The notes: generated by a model not told the origin, from the letters alone. A stretch of DNA of 64,000 bases from Maribacter polysaccharolyticus (GCF_028882255.1 NZ_JARBUY010000009.1:18725-82724); one strand, 5' to 3'; positions 49,488-58,160 are shown, numbered from the stretch's first letter. Made by a program: numbers and translations.

Positions 49488-51176
49488 TCATGTGAACAGA
49501 TCCAGGAGTTCATTGGAGAATTGTGACACCTTGCGGGGTTTGGTTGTCCTTTTCTTTATCGGTTTGGGTTGCTCACCTATACGAATGGGTTCCGTTTTGG
49601 CCTTTCTTTGTTCCCTGGCCTTTTTCTTTTTGGCCTCCCATTGGGTCCTTTCATTGTCGGGTAACCATTGTTTCCCGTCACAGGCCCGCATATTGAATTC
49701 CTGCCAAAGGAAAGTGTCCTTAAAGGTCAGGTGAACGGTTCCTTTTTTATGGAATCTTATATCGAAAAAAGTGCTGCTGCAGGTGTTATCGAATTTTTGG
49801 CCTGTATACACTTTTCCGAGCTGGTCGAACTTGTTTTCCAACGCCCTTTTAATGGTGGTGATTTTTTCATAGGATTTACCGGAAATATAACAAAGTACCC
49901 TGTCTATATCCGCGTATTTGGTCTCCCCCCTGTACCCGAGTGAAAACTTGTCGCCGTATTGTTTCAGGTCATAGCTGTTCATATATTCACCATATCTTAC
50001 ATAGACGGGGGCAATGATTTTTTTGTTGACCTTGTACCTGTCATTGGTCTTCCAGCCCGGGACCGTCATACGGTTCTCGCTATAATAGTTCTCGGTCAAC
50101 ATTTCGAACACGTCGATTATGGCCTGTTCCAAAATGGTTCCGCTATTGTTCACGAGCATATGGAAAAGGTCGTGCACGTTCTCTTTGGTGAAGGACATCG
50201 CACTTTGTTGTTGGATGAACAATTCGAAATTGCTCTGTACCTTACTTGTCATATAGCGGTCCATGTTCAATTCCTTTATAACGGTGCGCCACATGGTGGC
50301 CTTTATCCTATTGTTGAAATGGTTGTAACGTTTCATGGGTGGAAGGTCCTGTTTGTCATAATCCTTGGGTTCGCTGTAGGTGTCATGGGATATGACGAAA
50401 TTGGTGTAGTGCTGCCATTTCTTTTGTGCCTCGATATATTCCTTATAGGCCTTTTTGGCCTGTTCGAACTGGATCATCATATTTCCGATAAGGTCCTTTC
50501 TTGCCACTTCGTTTTTCACGAAACTATCATCGAACTCGATTTTCTCCGGTTCATAATCGGAAAAGTCGAATTCAAAGGTTTGTTCCTCTTTGGTCACCTT
50601 TAAACGCACAAGGGCCACATTGACATCCGTTTTCCGTTCTGCGTTGTCGAAAACGTTCCCTATGACCTCATAGTTTCCGTACTTCTCTATCATCTGTAAT
50701 AGCTCCTTACGTTTTTGTGTATGGGGGTTCAAGAGTGTTTCTGCGTTCAAAAGGCAAACAATGTCGGTATCGTGGGCGATCTCGATGGCTTTCAATAGAT
50801 GGGCATCCCCGTTTTTGAATGGTGGGTTCATGAGTATGACGTCAAAAAAGATATCACGTTGGTAGGTCAGAAAATCATTGCCCAGTAATGAAATTTCGTT
50901 GTCCCTTAGGATGGACTGCAGGTTGGGGTCTATTTCGATGGCGTTCAAATCACAATCGACGCTGCGTCTTGCGTGGTCGGATAGGTCTTTTTTGATGAAG
51001 TTCAGAATATCGCCTTTCCCCGCGCTTGGATCCAATACGACTTTATCCAATAATCCATAACATAGGGAATCCTGACGGCCTCCGTTAATGCCCCCCTTCC
51101 AGATCTTTCCGGAATAAGGGGCTAGCATTCTTTTGATAACCTCGGGGGGCGTTGGGTAGAATTGTTGTCCGAACAT
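49488..51176 (-). CDS. DUF4942-type DNA methylase-like protein
   Basis: 562 residues. YPTPPEVIKRML at the start, SAM-binding DPSAGKGD (49-56), and the adenine/cytosine-methylase motif NPPF (117-120) after FFDVILM. The C-terminal half (about 290-500) fits DUF4942 with FNMRACDGKQWLPDN. The tail is Lys/Arg-rich. Such plasmid methylase-like proteins may protect the incoming plasmid against restriction, but activity is not shown. No restriction enzyme gene is adjacent. Confidence 0.8.
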   Translation of the reverse strand: MFGQQFYPTPPEVIKRMLAPYSGKIWKGGINGGRQDSLCYGLLDKVVLDPSAGKGDILNFIKKDLSDHARRSVDCDLNAIEIDPNLQSILRDNEISLLGNDFLTYQRDIFFDVILMNPPFKNGDAHLLKAIEIAHDTDIVCLLNAETLLNPHTQKRKELLQMIEKYGNYEVIGNVFDNAERKTDVNVALVRLKVTKEEQTFEFDFSDYEPEKIEFDDSFVKNEVARKDLIGNMMIQFEQAKKAYKEYIEAQKKWQHYTNFVISHDTYSEPKDYDKQDLPPMKRYNHFNNRIKATMWRTVIKELNMDRYMTSKVQSNFELFIQQQSAMSFTKENVHDLFHMLVNNSGTILEQAIIDVFEMLTENYYSENRMTVPGWKTNDRYKVNKKIIAPVYVRYGEYMNSYDLKQYGDKFSLGYRGETKYADIDRVLCYISGKSYEKITTIKRALENKFDQLGKVYTGQKFDNTCSSTFFDIRFHKKGTVHLTFKDTFLWQEFNMRACDGKQWLPDNERTQWEAKKKKAREQRKAKTEPIRIGEQPKPIKKRTTKPRKVSQFSNELLDLFT

Positions 51177-51180
51177 AATT

Positions 51181-51378
51181 TTAATATTTAGAGATGTTAG
51201 TAAAGTGTTTCGACCAGTTCCCTAGGCGGTGTTTTTCCCCGTTGTTATTGGTCACCGTTAGGTTTTCGAGTATGTTGCAAATGTTTCCTTGGTAGGTTTT
51301 CCCTTTGGTGAAACATTGTGATCCATCACTATGGATAAGGTCTTTTTTACATTTGACTTTTGTTTGAATAGCTGCCAT
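51181..51378 (-). CDS. Hypothetical protein, 65 aa
   Basis: MAAIQTKVKCKKDLIHSDGS, FTKGKTYQGNICNILENLTV and NGEKHRLGNWSKHFTN. A small strand-rich protein, typical of short phage/plasmid ORFs. It lies 4 nt before the methylase-like gene ATG, so the two share a transcript. Confidence 0.6.
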   Translation of the reverse strand: MAAIQTKVKCKKDLIHSDGSQCFTKGKTYQGNICNILENLTVTNNNGEKHRLGNWSKHFTNISKY

Positions 51379-51381
51379 GGT

Positions 51382-51780
51382 TCAATCTTTTAAGGGTTCT
51401 ACTTGTGCGTTTGAGAAGAGATAGGCAAGCCCGAACATTTTGAACTCGTCCTTACCGCTTTCCTTCTCCTCGTTCTTTCTTTCGACCTTCCGGGGCTTGG
51501 ACCATATAAAGAATGATTTAGAGCCTTTTTTCACTTGGAACCCCAGTTCCTTCCATCCATTGAAGGTGTGGAACTCTTCGTGTTCGTGGCCTTTGTACAT
51601 TTTGTTAAGTATGACATCGTTAACACCGTCACCGGCATCCGGATCCATCTCCAGCATCAATTTTGCCGTGTTGCTCAGGTCTTTCAACAGGGCCCTTTTT
51701 GCATCTTTGCCTTCGGCTGAGAAGATCTTTTGGTAAAAATCCTCTTTGGTCATTGTTTTTTTTTCTTGGGTTGTTTCCAT
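51382..51780 (-). CDS. ArdC N-terminal-like protein, 132 aa
   Basis: NGWKELGFQVKKGSKSFFIW, then F-MFGLAYLFSNAQVE near the end, the layout of the ssDNA-binding N-terminal domain of ArdC (DUF1738). The metallopeptidase-like half of ArdC is absent. ArdC homologs counter restriction of single-stranded transfer DNA. This short form may keep only the binding function. Confidence 0.6.
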   Translation of the reverse strand: METTQEKKTMTKEDFYQKIFSAEGKDAKRALLKDLSNTAKLMLEMDPDAGDGVNDVILNKMYKGHEHEEFHTFNGWKELGFQVKKGSKSFFIWSKPRKVERKNEEKESGKDEFKMFGLAYLFSNAQVEPLKD

Positions 51781-52488
51781 TTTTAAAGGGTTTTAAGATT
51801 AGAATATGAAGGAGTCCTTACTGATGATTTTGTAAATGCAATACATGGTTTTCGTAACATTGTTTTGAATATGAGATCGTCCTTTATAAAGCCTCAACAG
51901 GGCGGATCACCGGTTGAATAAGGCATAAAAAATGGAAGAGTGTAATGCGACGTGGATTTTACCGAAGGGCTAAAATCAAGGAAGTAGATACTTTTATTTT
52001 TTTGACGTTTCAACGATCTGCCCACCCTTTGCTGAAATAAAGGGGCGATCCGTGTTCGATTGTTGCGGGAATCCGCAGATTGTTGTTACAATAGGATTAA
52101 ATGAACGAGCTCGACGATTTTGGAAGCTTGGCCCTGAAAAGGGGCGAGACGATCCGGGAATGGTTTTCCAAAGGGATATGACCGGACGGTTCTTCAGAAC
52201 GAGAAAATCGTGCGTTCCTTATTGGCATGCGTGGGCAAGGGAAAGGGCTGTGGCCATCAAGGCCGCTGCTGTTTCTTAGAGGATTCAGGGTGTTGGGAGC
52301 CTTTCATTTCGAGGGCGTCCAACTTCCTGAAGTCGGAAACGTATCAGGGATGGATAGTAAATCAATCCACAGGGTGCATTTGGACAAGTCTGTCCGAGGA
52401 AGCGGCCAAGGAAGCTACCGCAGGGCTTTGACTGTCTATGCAACCAAGGATTATTGGAGTGAGAGCCCGTGGATACCCTACAAAAATT
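51781..52488. other. 708-bp region without clear gene
   Basis: Long spacer for such a packed plasmid. Frames are open on the plus strand around 52050-52430 but with random-looking translations. It contains ATCAAGGCCGCTGCTG and other GC-rich parts, and ends with GAAGCTACCGCAGGGCTTTGAC, similar to the end of the 44640-45074 region. Possible structured RNA or decayed sequence. Confidence 0.4.
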
Positions 52489-52710
52489 TCAATCTTTAAA
52501 TATGGAATTGTAATCTTTAACACCGACTTTTTCGGCAATATCTATGAAATCAACGAGTTTGATGGCATATAAATCGTTTTCCCATTCGCTCAATCGGGGG
52601 ATGGGCCTTCCGGTCAATTGTGAAGTTTTAAGTTGGGTAAGTTTTTTTTGTTCCCTGATTTTCTTGAGGTATTTACCGCCTTTCATAGTAGATCGTATAT
52701 TATTGGTCAT
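52489..52710 (-). CDS. XRE-type HTH protein, 73 aa
   Basis: GGKYLKKIREQKKLTQLKTS, then TGRPIPRLSEWENDLYAIKL: a short helix-turn-helix of the XRE group. ATG at 52710 overlaps the nuclease stop (52707) by 4 nt; a second Met is at residue 9. Likely a regulator. Confidence 0.65.
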   Translation of the reverse strand: MTNNIRSTMKGGKYLKKIREQKKLTQLKTSQLTGRPIPRLSEWENDLYAIKLVDFIDIAEKVGVKDYNSIFKD

Positions 52711-53183
52711 CGGTTACGTTTTCCCTTTCTCCAATCGTAGGGGTTTATCGGGTAAGGATCGGCCCAAAGTCCTTTTTTTTCGTTCCTGGCGTTCTCTTCC
52801 AATTGGGCCATTTGTTCATTGTCCGAGAAATATTTATAATGCCAGGCCAGACCGTGTTCGAGCAGTTCCAGGGCAAGGTCCTTTTCATCGTAGAGGACAC
52901 GCCCAACGGTTCGTCCATATCGGTCTGTCTTAAGTTTTTCCACTTCCACCTGTTGGCCGAAAACCTCTTGTGAAACGAAGTCCTTTGCTATCTTGGAAAA
53001 GGGTTGTCCACGTTCCGGGCAGTCTATATCGGCCACCCTGATGGTGTGCTGTTGTTTGTCCTGGTCAAGGATCACGATGGTATCACCGTCCTTTACCTTT
53101 ATGACCGTCCCGGATTGCGCCGAAATAAACAAAGAGGCGAATAGGGAAAGGATGAATATTTTGTTTTTTAGGTGTAGGGCCAT
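52707..53183 (-). CDS. Thermonuclease (SNase-like) secreted nuclease
   Basis: 158 residues from ATG at 53183 (upstream TTG ignored). Signal peptide (IFILSLFASLFISAQ), then KDGDTIVILD, IRVADIDCPERGQ and DRYGRTVGRVLYDEKDL, the staphylococcal nuclease fold with its Asp, Arg, Glu and Arg active-site set. A secreted or periplasmic nuclease; on plasmids a role in DNA uptake or entry control is only a guess. Confidence 0.9.
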   Translation of the reverse strand: MALHLKNKIFILSLFASLFISAQSGTVIKVKDGDTIVILDQDKQQHTIRVADIDCPERGQPFSKIAKDFVSQEVFGQQVEVEKLKTDRYGRTVGRVLYDEKDLALELLEHGLAWHYKYFSDNEQMAQLEENARNEKKGLWADPYPINPYDWRKGKRNR

Positions 53184-53220
53184 AGTATAGGCAAGGAACA
53201 ATATTAATGGAATGGGTTCA

Positions 53221-53358
53221 TCATACCGGTTTCAAGGCTGCAGATGTCAGAAAGGATGCATATCTGCCAAGGATATGTATTTTGTTATTGATACGGTCCA
53301 ATAGGTTTCGGAGATTTTGATGGTGTTGACTTCCCCAGTTATCTTGGGACTCTTCCAT
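53221..53358 (-). CDS. Small helical protein, 45 aa
   Basis: ATG at 53358, directly after the TAA of the upstream 35-aa gene (TAAATG). MEESQDNWGSQHHQNLRNLL, then RINNKIHILGRYASFLTSAA. Helical, no membrane segment. Coding is supported by the tight arrangement with its neighbour. Confidence 0.45.
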   Translation of the reverse strand: MEESQDNWGSQHHQNLRNLLDRINNKIHILGRYASFLTSAALKPV

Positions 53359-53466
53359 TTAGGAATTATGCGTTCTCTGGTATAGGTCCATTATTCTATC
53401 GGAATACCTGTTGCACCAATAGACTTTTTTCATCAGTTCCTCTCCTGGGTTAAAATATTGTGACAT
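53359..53466 (-). CDS. Small protein, 35 aa
   Basis: ATG at 53466. MSQYFNPGEELMKKVYWCNR, ending MDLYQRTHNS. Begins the pair with 53221-53358. A very short gene of unknown role. Confidence 0.4.
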   Translation of the reverse strand: MSQYFNPGEELMKKVYWCNRYSDRIMDLYQRTHNS

Positions 53467-53564
53467 ATATTATAATTAATTTTAAAGTATGTAAGAAATT
53501 ACAGCAAGGACGTATCCATGATTTTGGAATCTTTCCAGATTTGGGTATGTGTTTTATTTGAGCT

Positions 53565-53702
53565 TTATCGATTATGTGCACAATCAACACAACTGGTCTG
53601 AAACGATCTTGAGATAAAACATTCCTCCGGCAATTTTCTTAATTGACAGAAAGCCCTTATTTTTTCGTCTTTATTATATTCTTTACTATCCCCTGATTCC
53701 AT
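53565..53702 (-). CDS. Possible small Cys-containing ORF, 45 aa
   Basis: ATG at 53702. MESGDSKEYNKDEKIRAFCQ ... CFISRSF .. CVDCAHNR with four cysteines. No context supports it except the lack of another gene between 53467 and 53832. It may be a remnant of a longer gene, since the frame is open upstream. Confidence 0.3.
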   Translation of the reverse strand: MESGDSKEYNKDEKIRAFCQLRKLPEECFISRSFQTSCVDCAHNR

Positions 53703-53832
53703 CAAACATTTTAATAAAATTAGAAAAATAAAAACAAACTCTTTTACAGGAAACCGTAATGGGGAACTAAAAAATTATAAAATTGAACTGAAAGTTTATT
53801 TAACTAAACTTCTAGCTTACTTAGCAAATCGT

Positions 53833-54027
53833 TTATTTAGACTTTTTCACAGGTATTACTATCAAAAAATTATCTTTATTCTCGCTATTATTAGTTCTTC
53901 CAAATAGTCTATAATTAAGTTCCATCATATTTAACCAGTACGAAAACCTTTCACTATAGTTCAAGTTTGAAAAATATTCCTGTTGGTCTGAATTGCTTTC
54001 CTCCTTAGTTTGAAATCGAACTTTCAT
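53833..54027 (-). CDS. Hypothetical protein, 64 aa
   Basis: MKVRFQTKEESNSDQQEYFS, then a polar helix (YSERFSYWLNMMELNYRLFG) and a basic end. First gene of a markedly AT-rich stretch (53.8-56.4 kb). Next to 54037-54243. Function unknown. Confidence 0.55.
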   Translation of the reverse strand: MKVRFQTKEESNSDQQEYFSNLNYSERFSYWLNMMELNYRLFGRTNNSENKDNFLIVIPVKKSK

Positions 54028-54036
54028 TGAATCGTT

Positions 54037-54243
54037 TTATTGAATTTTTGTAATTGATACATCGTGGTGGTGGTCCTCGTTTGATAGATGTTGTTCTAAT
54101 AGCACTTTTGAACCGTCTGGGGCGACAATAATTTGAGAAAGTATTCTACAATCCCTGGTAACCCCCTTTGTTGTTACACTAAATGAAGGAGAATTTCTAT
54201 TTGTTACAATTGTCCAGTTAAGGTTAGTATCAGTTTTTTCCAT
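54037..54243 (-). CDS. Hypothetical protein, 68 aa
   Basis: ATG at 54243 (MEKTDTNLNWTIVTNRNSP); the upstream extension to 54342 is hydrophobic and covers the promoter region. TTKGVTRDCRILSQIIVAPD, then SNEDHHHDVSITK. Strand-rich, no family. It may regulate the divergent cassette at 54436. Confidence 0.5.
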   Translation of the reverse strand: MEKTDTNLNWTIVTNRNSPSFSVTTKGVTRDCRILSQIIVAPDGSKVLLEQHLSNEDHHHDVSITKIQ

Positions 54244-54385
54244 TTCGAATCGTTTATTTGAACTATTATAAAAATAATGATTTTGAATTTTGAACTGCAG
54301 GAAAAAAGGGGGAAAGCTTACAAACATCATACGTAAGTACAATCCGCTTTCATATTCTTATCAAAGATAAAATTTATAATTCCGC

Positions 54386-54393
54386 TATATTTG
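54386..54393 (+). promoter_or_regulatory. Bacteroidota-type -7 box for the ATPase cassette
   Basis: TATATTTG fits TAnnTTTG exactly, 43 bp upstream of the ATG at 54436. No clear TTTG at -33. The match supports ATG 54436 rather than the further upstream frame start. Confidence 0.5.
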
Positions 54394-54435
54394 CATTGTT
54401 TAAAAGCAATTGTTAGACTTATATGTCAATCCTTT

Positions 54436-55281
54436 ATGCCAGAAACTATACAAACGGTTAAACTAAGAGGAACAATTTCCACCACACATTATGGGCATGA
54501 AAAACTAATAGCGTTATATTATCAATGTAATAAATATTCAAATATCCCAATAACCGTATGTTTTAAGGATCTTATTTGGATTGATGCAAATATGGCTGCT
54601 TTGCTTCAAGCGATAGTAAAAAAACTGGAAAAAGAAAATAATTTAGAATTACTAGCAGACCTTACCGAATCAACATCTGATTTTGGAATACTTTTCAGAA
54701 ATGGATTGTTCGAATCTAATGAATTAGGTGGGAGAGATACAGGTACAACAATTAGACTGAAAGAATTTTTACCACATCACGAGGACGAATTTGTGAGATA
54801 TATAGAAGTTGATTTCATTGACTTTCCCAAATTGACTTTAACTGAGTATTCCAAAGATGTTATAGTACAGTCCTTGATTGAGATATTTACGAATTACGAA
54901 ATTCATTCGAAAGCAAATTATCCAATTTTTTTATGTGGCCAGTATTATCCAGTAAAGAAGCTTCTAAAATTTACTATAGTTGATCTCGGAATAGGCTTTC
55001 TTGACCCAATAAAATTAAAGGTTCCACAAATAGACACCTATGAAAAAGCAATTAATTGGGCAATGGTTGAGGGAAACACTACAAAACAAGATGCACCTGG
55101 TGGCTTAGGGCTATGGGAATTACGTGAGAGTATGGAAGAAAATAACGGATACTTGGAGATAGTTTCAGGGAATGCATATAAAGCATGTGGTATTAAGAAT
55201 GGCATAAGATTTGAGAATTGTAAAACATTAAGATCTTTTCACGTCGGCACAACAATAAATTTGGTGTTTAATGGTGTTTAG
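54436..55281 (+). CDS. STAS-like plus GHKL ATPase protein
   Basis: 281 residues from ATG at 54436. Residues 1-110 are STAS-like (PITVCFKDLIWIDANMAALL). Residues 125-281 are a HATPase: N-box Glu149..Asn153 in LIEIFTNYEIHS, G1 box IVDLGIGF (182-188), G2 box PGGLGLWEL (221-229). No histidine-kinase dimerisation helix or receiver follows. Together with the next two genes this looks like an anti-sigma/partner-switch-like or defence cassette. ATP binding is supported by motifs; the biological role is open. Confidence 0.7.
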   Translation: MPETIQTVKLRGTISTTHYGHEKLIALYYQCNKYSNIPITVCFKDLIWIDANMAALLQAIVKKLEKENNLELLADLTESTSDFGILFRNGLFESNELGGRDTGTTIRLKEFLPHHEDEFVRYIEVDFIDFPKLTLTEYSKDVIVQSLIEIFTNYEIHSKANYPIFLCGQYYPVKKLLKFTIVDLGIGFLDPIKLKVPQIDTYEKAINWAMVEGNTTKQDAPGGLGLWELRESMEENNGYLEIVSGNAYKACGIKNGIRFENCKTLRSFHVGTTINLVFNGV

Positions 55282-55406
55282 AATAATTTTGCGTGCGTTT
55301 TACCGTTCCAATAGAATGTTAAGAGTTACCGTAGTTTAAAATATTTATTACCTTTATTTATAACTACTGAAAGTAAAACAGCTATCAACCGACTAATAAC
55401 AGTATT

Positions 55407-55727
55407 ATGATACTAGACATTTCTAATGTAATTAATCAGGCAAATGCCATAAGCCATTCAGATGGATTAAGGTTGTATGATTATGTTATTACCAATCTGA
55501 AGGGAAAGGATTTTATTCTTTCTTTTAGGGGTGTCAACAGAGTTTCCACTGCATTTTTGAATGCCAGTATAGGTAAACTTTTTGTTGATGGATACTTTGA
55601 TGAGAGTTTTATTGATAAAACGAGTACTAAAGAAATTATATTGAAAAAAATTGAAAGCGTAATTTCTAACGCTAAAAATCCGGATATTTACAATCAAGCG
55701 GTCAATGATGCCCAACAATTTTGCTAG
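55407..55727 (+). CDS. STAS-like (DUF4325) protein, 106 aa
   Basis: Begins MILDISNVINQANAISHSDG, with KGKDFILSFRGVNRVSTAFL (the serine-rich loop typical of STAS anti-sigma-antagonist folds) and a helical end. It matches the DUF4325 plan. In known partner-switch systems a STAS protein is bound by the GHKL ATPase. It ends 6 nt before the PIN gene, so the three genes form one unit. Confidence 0.7.
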   Translation: MILDISNVINQANAISHSDGLRLYDYVITNLKGKDFILSFRGVNRVSTAFLNASIGKLFVDGYFDESFIDKTSTKEIILKKIESVISNAKNPDIYNQAVNDAQQFC

Positions 55728-55733
55728 TAAATA

Positions 55734-56324
55734 ATGGATTTTGATATCAAAAGAATTGAAAAGAATACTCCAGTTAAAGGAGTATTTTTTTTTGACACAA
55801 TGATTTGGCTTTCTATATTGGCTCCAGAATTTTCAGAGGACAATAATAGAATTAATAGATATATTGGTTTCTTTGATAAAGTATACAATGATCCACATGC
55901 TAAAATTGCAGTAAGCTCTCTTTCAATTTCTGAATTGACCAACACCTATTTTAGGGTGGTGGCCGTCAGGATGTACGAAAAGGAAAATAACACAATTGTG
56001 CACCATAACGAATTCAAAACAAAATATAGGTCAACAGACCATTTCAAAGACCAATATCAGATAATTTGTGATGAAATAGACGCTCGAAGTGATTCACTTA
56101 TCTATGTAGACCATACCTTGGAACAATCAGATTTGATAGATGCAGTAAATTACCCTAGCCTCGATTTTAATGATTATTGCTATTTCCAAATTTGCAAGAA
56201 TCATGACATCACTATGGTTACAGATGATCAAGACTTTTTTGTTGAAAAGTTAAAAGTCCTAACGCTTAATAAAAGACTAACAGATAGATATTACGAAGAG
56301 TTAACCAAAAGCCTAAGGAAATAA
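55734..56324 (+). CDS. PIN-domain protein, 196 aa
   Basis: VKGVFFFDTMIWLSILAP (Asp21), VSSLSISELTN (Glu67), SLDFNDYCYFQIC (Asp147) and ITMVTDDQDFF (Asp165) give the usual PIN acidic set. PIN proteins are RNases, often toxins. The gene follows the STAS-like gene by 6 nt, and no VapB-type antitoxin is present. A toxin controlled by the ATPase/STAS pair is an attractive but unproven idea. Confidence 0.75.
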   Translation: MDFDIKRIEKNTPVKGVFFFDTMIWLSILAPEFSEDNNRINRYIGFFDKVYNDPHAKIAVSSLSISELTNTYFRVVAVRMYEKENNTIVHHNEFKTKYRSTDHFKDQYQIICDEIDARSDSLIYVDHTLEQSDLIDAVNYPSLDFNDYCYFQICKNHDITMVTDDQDFFVEKLKVLTLNKRLTDRYYEELTKSLRK

Positions 56325-56453
56325 ATTAAGGATTGAAATTAATAAAATGTAAGTGACATATCTGATTTCAATCTTTAAAATTAGTTCAGAACAATTTTCA
56401 AATATTGTTATTTGAACTTAAGATATCAGGCTTTTTTTTGAAATAGCTTATAA

Positions 56454-57284
56454 TCACATACCGATCCCGTTGTTATTGGGCCTTTCACGTGAAATCCCTT
56501 TTTGGAAATTCTTGGAAAGATTTTTTTTTTGGGAGATTTCAGTTTCCATCCTTTCCATACTTGTCTTATAGAAAAATGTGATTATCGGTTCCATACTGTT
56601 GTTTTTCTCGGAAGCCTTCAGGGCATTTATATAATGGTCCTTGTCCTTGCTGAGTATTATCACATGTGGGTGTTGGTACCGCTCAAGGATAAAATTGGAA
56701 ATCAATCTCCCCAACCTACCGTTACCATCTGGGAAAGGATGGCTGTATATGAACATTTGGTGGAATATGGCACTCAGCTCCAGTGGATGTGTCCTGTTCT
56801 TTTTAAGTTCTTCGTTGAAACTATCCAATAATTTCGGCATGTTGGCTATGGCCTTTTTTGTATCCCTGAAAATCGTATCTCCGGCCGCCATTTGGGTTTT
56901 GGCATACTCCCCTGGGACATGCCCTTTATGTCCAATGGTGTTCTGGGTAAGGATTTTGTGCGTCTCCTTGATAAGATCTTCGTTAAGCTCCTGGTTTATT
57001 CTGTTCATCAAATAGGAATAGGCCTTAAAATGGTCCATTAGTTCAAAGGCCTCCAATAGGGTTTTGTTGACAAGGTTAAGGGCATAGCCTTTTTCTTTTA
57101 GTTCCCTTGTCTCGTTCACGCTAAAGCTGTTCCCCTCAATGCCGCAACTGTGCGCCGAGAAGAGTATTTCATTGTAATTCCTGAAATCCTCCGGGCTGAA
57201 GGAGGCAACGATTATCTCCCGATAGTTACTGAGAAGATCGTCATATTTTTTCCTGATATCGATAAAAGGGTCTTTATCGGGCAT
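56454..57284 (-). CDS. Fic-domain protein
   Basis: 276 residues. Fic core HPFPDGNGRLGR (182-193) complete, with the N-terminal inhibitory motif S-C-G-I-E-G (46-51), the type II arrangement where the same chain blocks its own active site. Fic enzymes add AMP to target proteins; many are found on mobile elements. Usual plan with a closing basic, disordered tail. It is not part of the neighbouring PIN unit (opposite strand). Confidence 0.9.
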   Translation of the reverse strand: MPDKDPFIDIRKKYDDLLSNYREIIVASFSPEDFRNYNEILFSAHSCGIEGNSFSVNETRELKEKGYALNLVNKTLLEAFELMDHFKAYSYLMNRINQELNEDLIKETHKILTQNTIGHKGHVPGEYAKTQMAAGDTIFRDTKKAIANMPKLLDSFNEELKKNRTHPLELSAIFHQMFIYSHPFPDGNGRLGRLISNFILERYQHPHVIILSKDKDHYINALKASEKNNSMEPIITFFYKTSMERMETEISQKKNLSKNFQKGISRERPNNNGIGM

Positions 57285-57826
57285 TGTTTTCCTTGTTAAT
57301 GGATTTATGATGTACTAAGATAACAATAAGGCATTACTTTAAATCGAATTTAGAGATTACTTGTTAATAGGACTGTCTCTTTCTTTTGCTTTTTCCTAAT
57401 GCCTTCCTTTATTTGAACTTTTAATTCTATTTTGGTTTGCCGAGAAAGTGTCCTATCTCACTTATTTATTAAACTATTTATACTTTATAAACTATTTAAA
57501 CTATACGGTAATCATATCGATGATAAATCCGATAGATAATCAACACCACTTTTCAAAGCACCACATCCTTTATTTGAACTTCTATGAGCTGGACTAGGCT
57601 CTTCATAGGATACTATGTTTTTAAAGGATTCCCAGCGTTTTTATATGGCGGTATAAAGCCGATGGGTGCGAAATCGTACGCCAAGACATTTAATTACTTA
57701 ATAGTCAGGGGGGGTAAATTATATTTTTGTTGACCTAAAATTAGTTCTAACCTAAAAAGAATGGGAATGACACAAAGAATACTTCAATTTTGAACTATTT
57801 CGTTTACAATGATGTCAAAACGTACG
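57285..57826. other. Spacer with one stray iteron
   Basis: 540 bp without gene. It contains an oriV-type iteron (57440-57461), two copies of CCTTTATTTGAACTT (about 57407 and 57569), GTACGCCAAG (about 57677) and ACGCTAAG (57824-57831). The last resembles the inner end of Tn3-family inverted repeats and lies at the stop of the Tn3 remnant. Confidence 0.45.
57440..57461 (-). repeat. Solitary iteron matching oriV
   Basis: On the minus strand GTGAGATAGGACACTTTCTCGG, matching the oriV iteron ATAGGACACcTTCTCGGCA at 15866 except for one base. No rep gene is near. Confidence 0.7.
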
Positions 57827-58160
57827 CTAAGGAATACAATTTAACTTTTTATTAGGAGTTCCCGGAGCACGTAACTTTCCGTTCAAGAATTTCTCTTCAA
57901 TCTCAAATGAATAATGACCCATCATATGTACATGTTTAAATAAAAGTGGGGACAACCTTTTGGAATCATCATCATTTATCTTGATTGATTGCTTTTTTAA
58001 AATCCGATGGATTTTTGCATATACATCGAATTCCATAATACGACGGCGTTCGTTACCAGACCCAATGCCCCCAGTTGGTTCTCCTGCCCTTCTTTGTACC
58101 TTTTTCTGATTTCCCCACGTTGCCCATGGCATATGGCCCTGGCCACGTTAAACCTATTTT
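57827..58160 (-). pseudogene. Tn3-family transposase C-terminal remnant
   Basis: One frame reads FNVARAICHGQRGEIRKRYK then EGQENQLGALGLVTNAVVLW and NSMYMQKSIGF before a stop; the next frame continues KKQSIKINDDDSKRLSPLLF and KHVHMMGHYSFEIEEKFLNG. These two blocks are the conserved end of Tn3 transposases, split by a 1-nt frameshift in an A/T run near 57990-58000. Only about 110 of ~1000 residues remain. No resolvase is seen. Confidence 0.85.

Noticed and set aside
49959..50603. 214-codon plus-strand frame
   Set aside because: Antisense shadow of the DUF4942-type gene.
54391..54435. Upstream start of the ATPase gene
   Set aside because: It would overlap the -7 box and transcription start; ATG at 54436 is preferred.
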